A stretch of DNA of 10,463 bases from Ettlia oleoabundans (taxonomy: Eukaryota > Chlorophyta > Chlorophyceae > Chlamydomonadales): positions 1 through 10,463 of the forward strand of contig JAAMXP010002880.1 of the NCBI GenBank assembly GCA_019693395.1, given 5' to 3'. The notes below the pieces were generated by a model. It saw nothing but the letters and a program-made list of their open reading frames with translations, ran no database searches and was not told the DNA's origin. Below are positions 10,301-10,463 of the stretch, piece after piece. Within the stretch, counting starts at the first letter, position 1. Each line of letters opens with the position of its first letter. The position numbers were made by a program, and so were the translations under genes.

Positions 10301-10447
10301 GCCCGCCCTACCAGCCACCCACCATGCTTTCTATCTCTGCCAGCCGCGGCATCAGCGAGAAGCAGCCGCCTATGATGGCATCAGCTGTTGCTTCCACAGC
10401 CGCCATGTGGGACTTAAACTCAACGTCTATCTGGGATGCCAGGGAGC
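4378..10447 (-). CDS. IPO11: Importin-beta-like nuclear transport receptor, Importin-11/KA120 family, C-terminal part (5' end beyond right edge)
   Basis: A HEAT-repeat karyopherin of this family carries cargo across the nuclear pore under Ran control. Twelve minus-strand exons are inferred: A 10447-10323, B 9889-9797, C 9489-9411, D 9092-8997, E 8771-8680, F 7811-7718, G 7503-7106, H 6656-6580, I 6206 (or 6179)-6099, J 5647-5544, K 5154-5090 and L 4734-4378. All phases agree, giving about 552-561 residues. The family match rests on the helix series VLQCVSSSVELLGDRLRPHLATIC, HLLLRLGSAAVAD...LLFPLLQHATNL, LIDDGMRLWTAVL, FVQRLPPVLRRGQDTTSCLKIAEGHALLGG, ISRILFKQPGLLPALL, and a tail ALARSDPLKAIDAREAAK that resembles the SDP-containing tail of plant KA120. 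Exon L ends in a Gly-rich segment before TGA. The RanGTP-binding N-terminal half is outside the window. Exon I has two in-phase acceptors 27 nt apart. Exons C and H are short and less certain. Confidence 0.8.
4839..4978. repeat. Degenerate tandem repeat, about 80-bp period, in importin intron K
   Basis: Two imperfect copies are visible, at about 4839-4898 and 4919-4978. Both begin GGTGATAT and continue through matching CAT...ATTGA...AATAC...CAG blocks. They lie wholly within the intron between exons K and L. Confidence 0.6.
5149..5294. repeat. Tandem copies of the exon K acceptor edge in importin intron J
   Basis: The exon K acceptor edge at 5149-5191 (minus strand: TTTCAG then GCAT) has echoes starting near 5190 and near 5252. 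Each has a TGTCAG-type or TGTCAA-type equivalent, and 5252-5294 also matches the GCAGTGGGAT and GAGGGAGGGCA blocks of the first copy. Confidence 0.65.
5372..5518. repeat. Two-copy tandem repeat of about 73 bp in importin intron J
   Basis: Copies at about 5372-5444 and 5444-5518 share TGCAGCAACA, AGCTGCGCC, AGGT-ACATGCA and ACATTG blocks in the same order. They are purely intronic and sit next to exon J. Confidence 0.7.
5847..5962. repeat. Minisatellite of about 38 bp, three copies, in importin intron I
   Basis: Three units contain CCCACCCACCAC or a close variant, followed by CAGnnnAnCnnnGC-type sequence and AAGC. The unit length is about 37-39 bp. I see no coding signal; open frames through here on the plus strand are by-products of the repeat. 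Confidence 0.75.
6183..6259. repeat. Two-copy repeat of about 46-bp period at the exon I acceptor
   Basis: Copies at about 6183-6213 and 6229-6259 share GCACGA, GGCAAGCAC and AGCA blocks. One covers the possible acceptors of exon I; the other is in intron H and lacks the matching AG/G site. Confidence 0.5.
6804..6842. repeat. Microsatellite (GCAG/GCAT) in importin intron G
   Basis: Alternating GCAG and GCAT tetramers run for about 39 bases. This is simple repetitive sequence in the intron between exons G and H. Confidence 0.9.
6954..7001. repeat. 24-bp direct tandem repeat, two copies, in importin intron G
   Basis: Two adjacent 24-base units, 6954-6977 and 6978-7001, both begin CAGCAAAGGCTAG and end TGTCG, with only a couple of differences. 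They look like a recent duplication. Confidence 0.85.
7048..7125. repeat. 39-bp tandem repeat spanning the exon G donor
   Basis: Units 7048-7086 and 7087-7125 differ at only a few bases. The second contains the end of exon G (ETCLE) and the real donor GTGGGT on the minus strand. In the other unit the matching position reads ATGGGT, so the donor GT is lost. Confidence 0.85.
8063..8083. repeat. AAAGC microsatellite in importin intron E
   Basis: Four AAAGC units occur in a row, flanked by ordinary intron sequence. Confidence 0.85.
8302..8700. repeat. Tandem repeat of about 153 bp spanning the exon E donor
   Basis: CCCAGCT...CCTG...GGCTGC landmarks recur at 8364, 8516 and 8670, about 152-154 bp apart. 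The last one lies on the end of exon E and its donor (minus strand GTGAGCTGG). Between landmarks, GGCTCTT...CTGCTTC and CTAACCACAAC-type blocks recur in the same order. In both intronic copies the donor GT is replaced, so they are not usable GT donors. Confidence 0.8.
9644..9844. repeat. Copies of the exon B donor edge in importin intron B
   Basis: The end of exon B at about 9790-9844 is repeated at 9708-9761, where most of the last 45 exon bases remain recognisable, and in shorter form at about 9675-9706 and 9644-9660. The farthest copy keeps a consensus donor on the minus strand (CAG/GTGAGC, GT at 9648-9647); the other two have lost the GT. Confidence 0.8.
9980..10014 (-). pseudogene. Partial copy of the exon B start, with acceptor, inside importin intron A
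   Basis: The minus-strand sequence TTTTGCAG followed by CTGCAAGTGCTGCC and GTGTGTGTCGTC closely matches the real exon B start at 9889. The AG of the copy (10007-10006) is intact, but reading on in phase gives LQVLPCVSS and then a stop after about 20 codons. I read it as a decayed duplicate about 117 bp upstream of the true acceptor. Confidence 0.7.
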
Positions 10448-10463
10448 CTGCTGGGTGGGTGGG

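Overview
The window is intron-rich nuclear DNA from a eukaryote, most likely a green alga (core chlorophyte, possibly Chlorophyceae). The reasons are short exons with GT-AG introns, moderately high GC, CAG and Gln/Ser/Ala-rich coding insertions, plant-type gene families, and a TGTAA element downstream of one stop codon. The species is not identified. I saw no bacterial operon, transposase, CRISPR array, rRNA or tRNA.

Three protein genes can be rebuilt by splicing short exons whose phases agree at every junction. (1) Minus strand, about 1534 to the left edge: the N-terminal part of a pseudouridine kinase (PfkB family, plant PUKI type). It starts with a textbook peroxisomal PTS2 signal, and its C-terminus lies outside the window. 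(2) Plus strand, 2311-3808, four exons: a complete ADAT2/TAD2-type catalytic subunit of the tRNA wobble adenosine deaminase. It has HAE and PCxxC zinc motifs and a large Gln/Ser-rich insertion before its conserved C-terminal helix. (3) Minus strand, 10447-4378, twelve exons: the C-terminal part of an importin-beta-like receptor of the Importin-11/KA120 family, running off the right edge.

Genes 1 and 2 are divergent and share about 780 bp of upstream DNA (1535-2310). Genes 2 and 3 are convergent, with 569 bp between their stop codons (3809-4377). The first two both concern modified RNA nucleosides: inosine formation in tRNA and pseudouridine breakdown. They do not act in one known complex, and the importin has no evident functional link to them.

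The most unusual structure is in the introns. At least seven contain tandem copies of the adjacent exon edge together with its splice site. Examples are a decayed copy of the ADAT2 exon carrying the PCxxC motif, copies of the PUKI exon-2 donor, and copies at both edges of one importin exon. In the cases I traced, the copied splice site is broken, or its use would shift the frame or bring in a stop. I read this as intron growth by tandem duplications that cross splice junctions. It may also be a source of alternative splice sites. Other minisatellites and microsatellites fill much of the remaining intron space.
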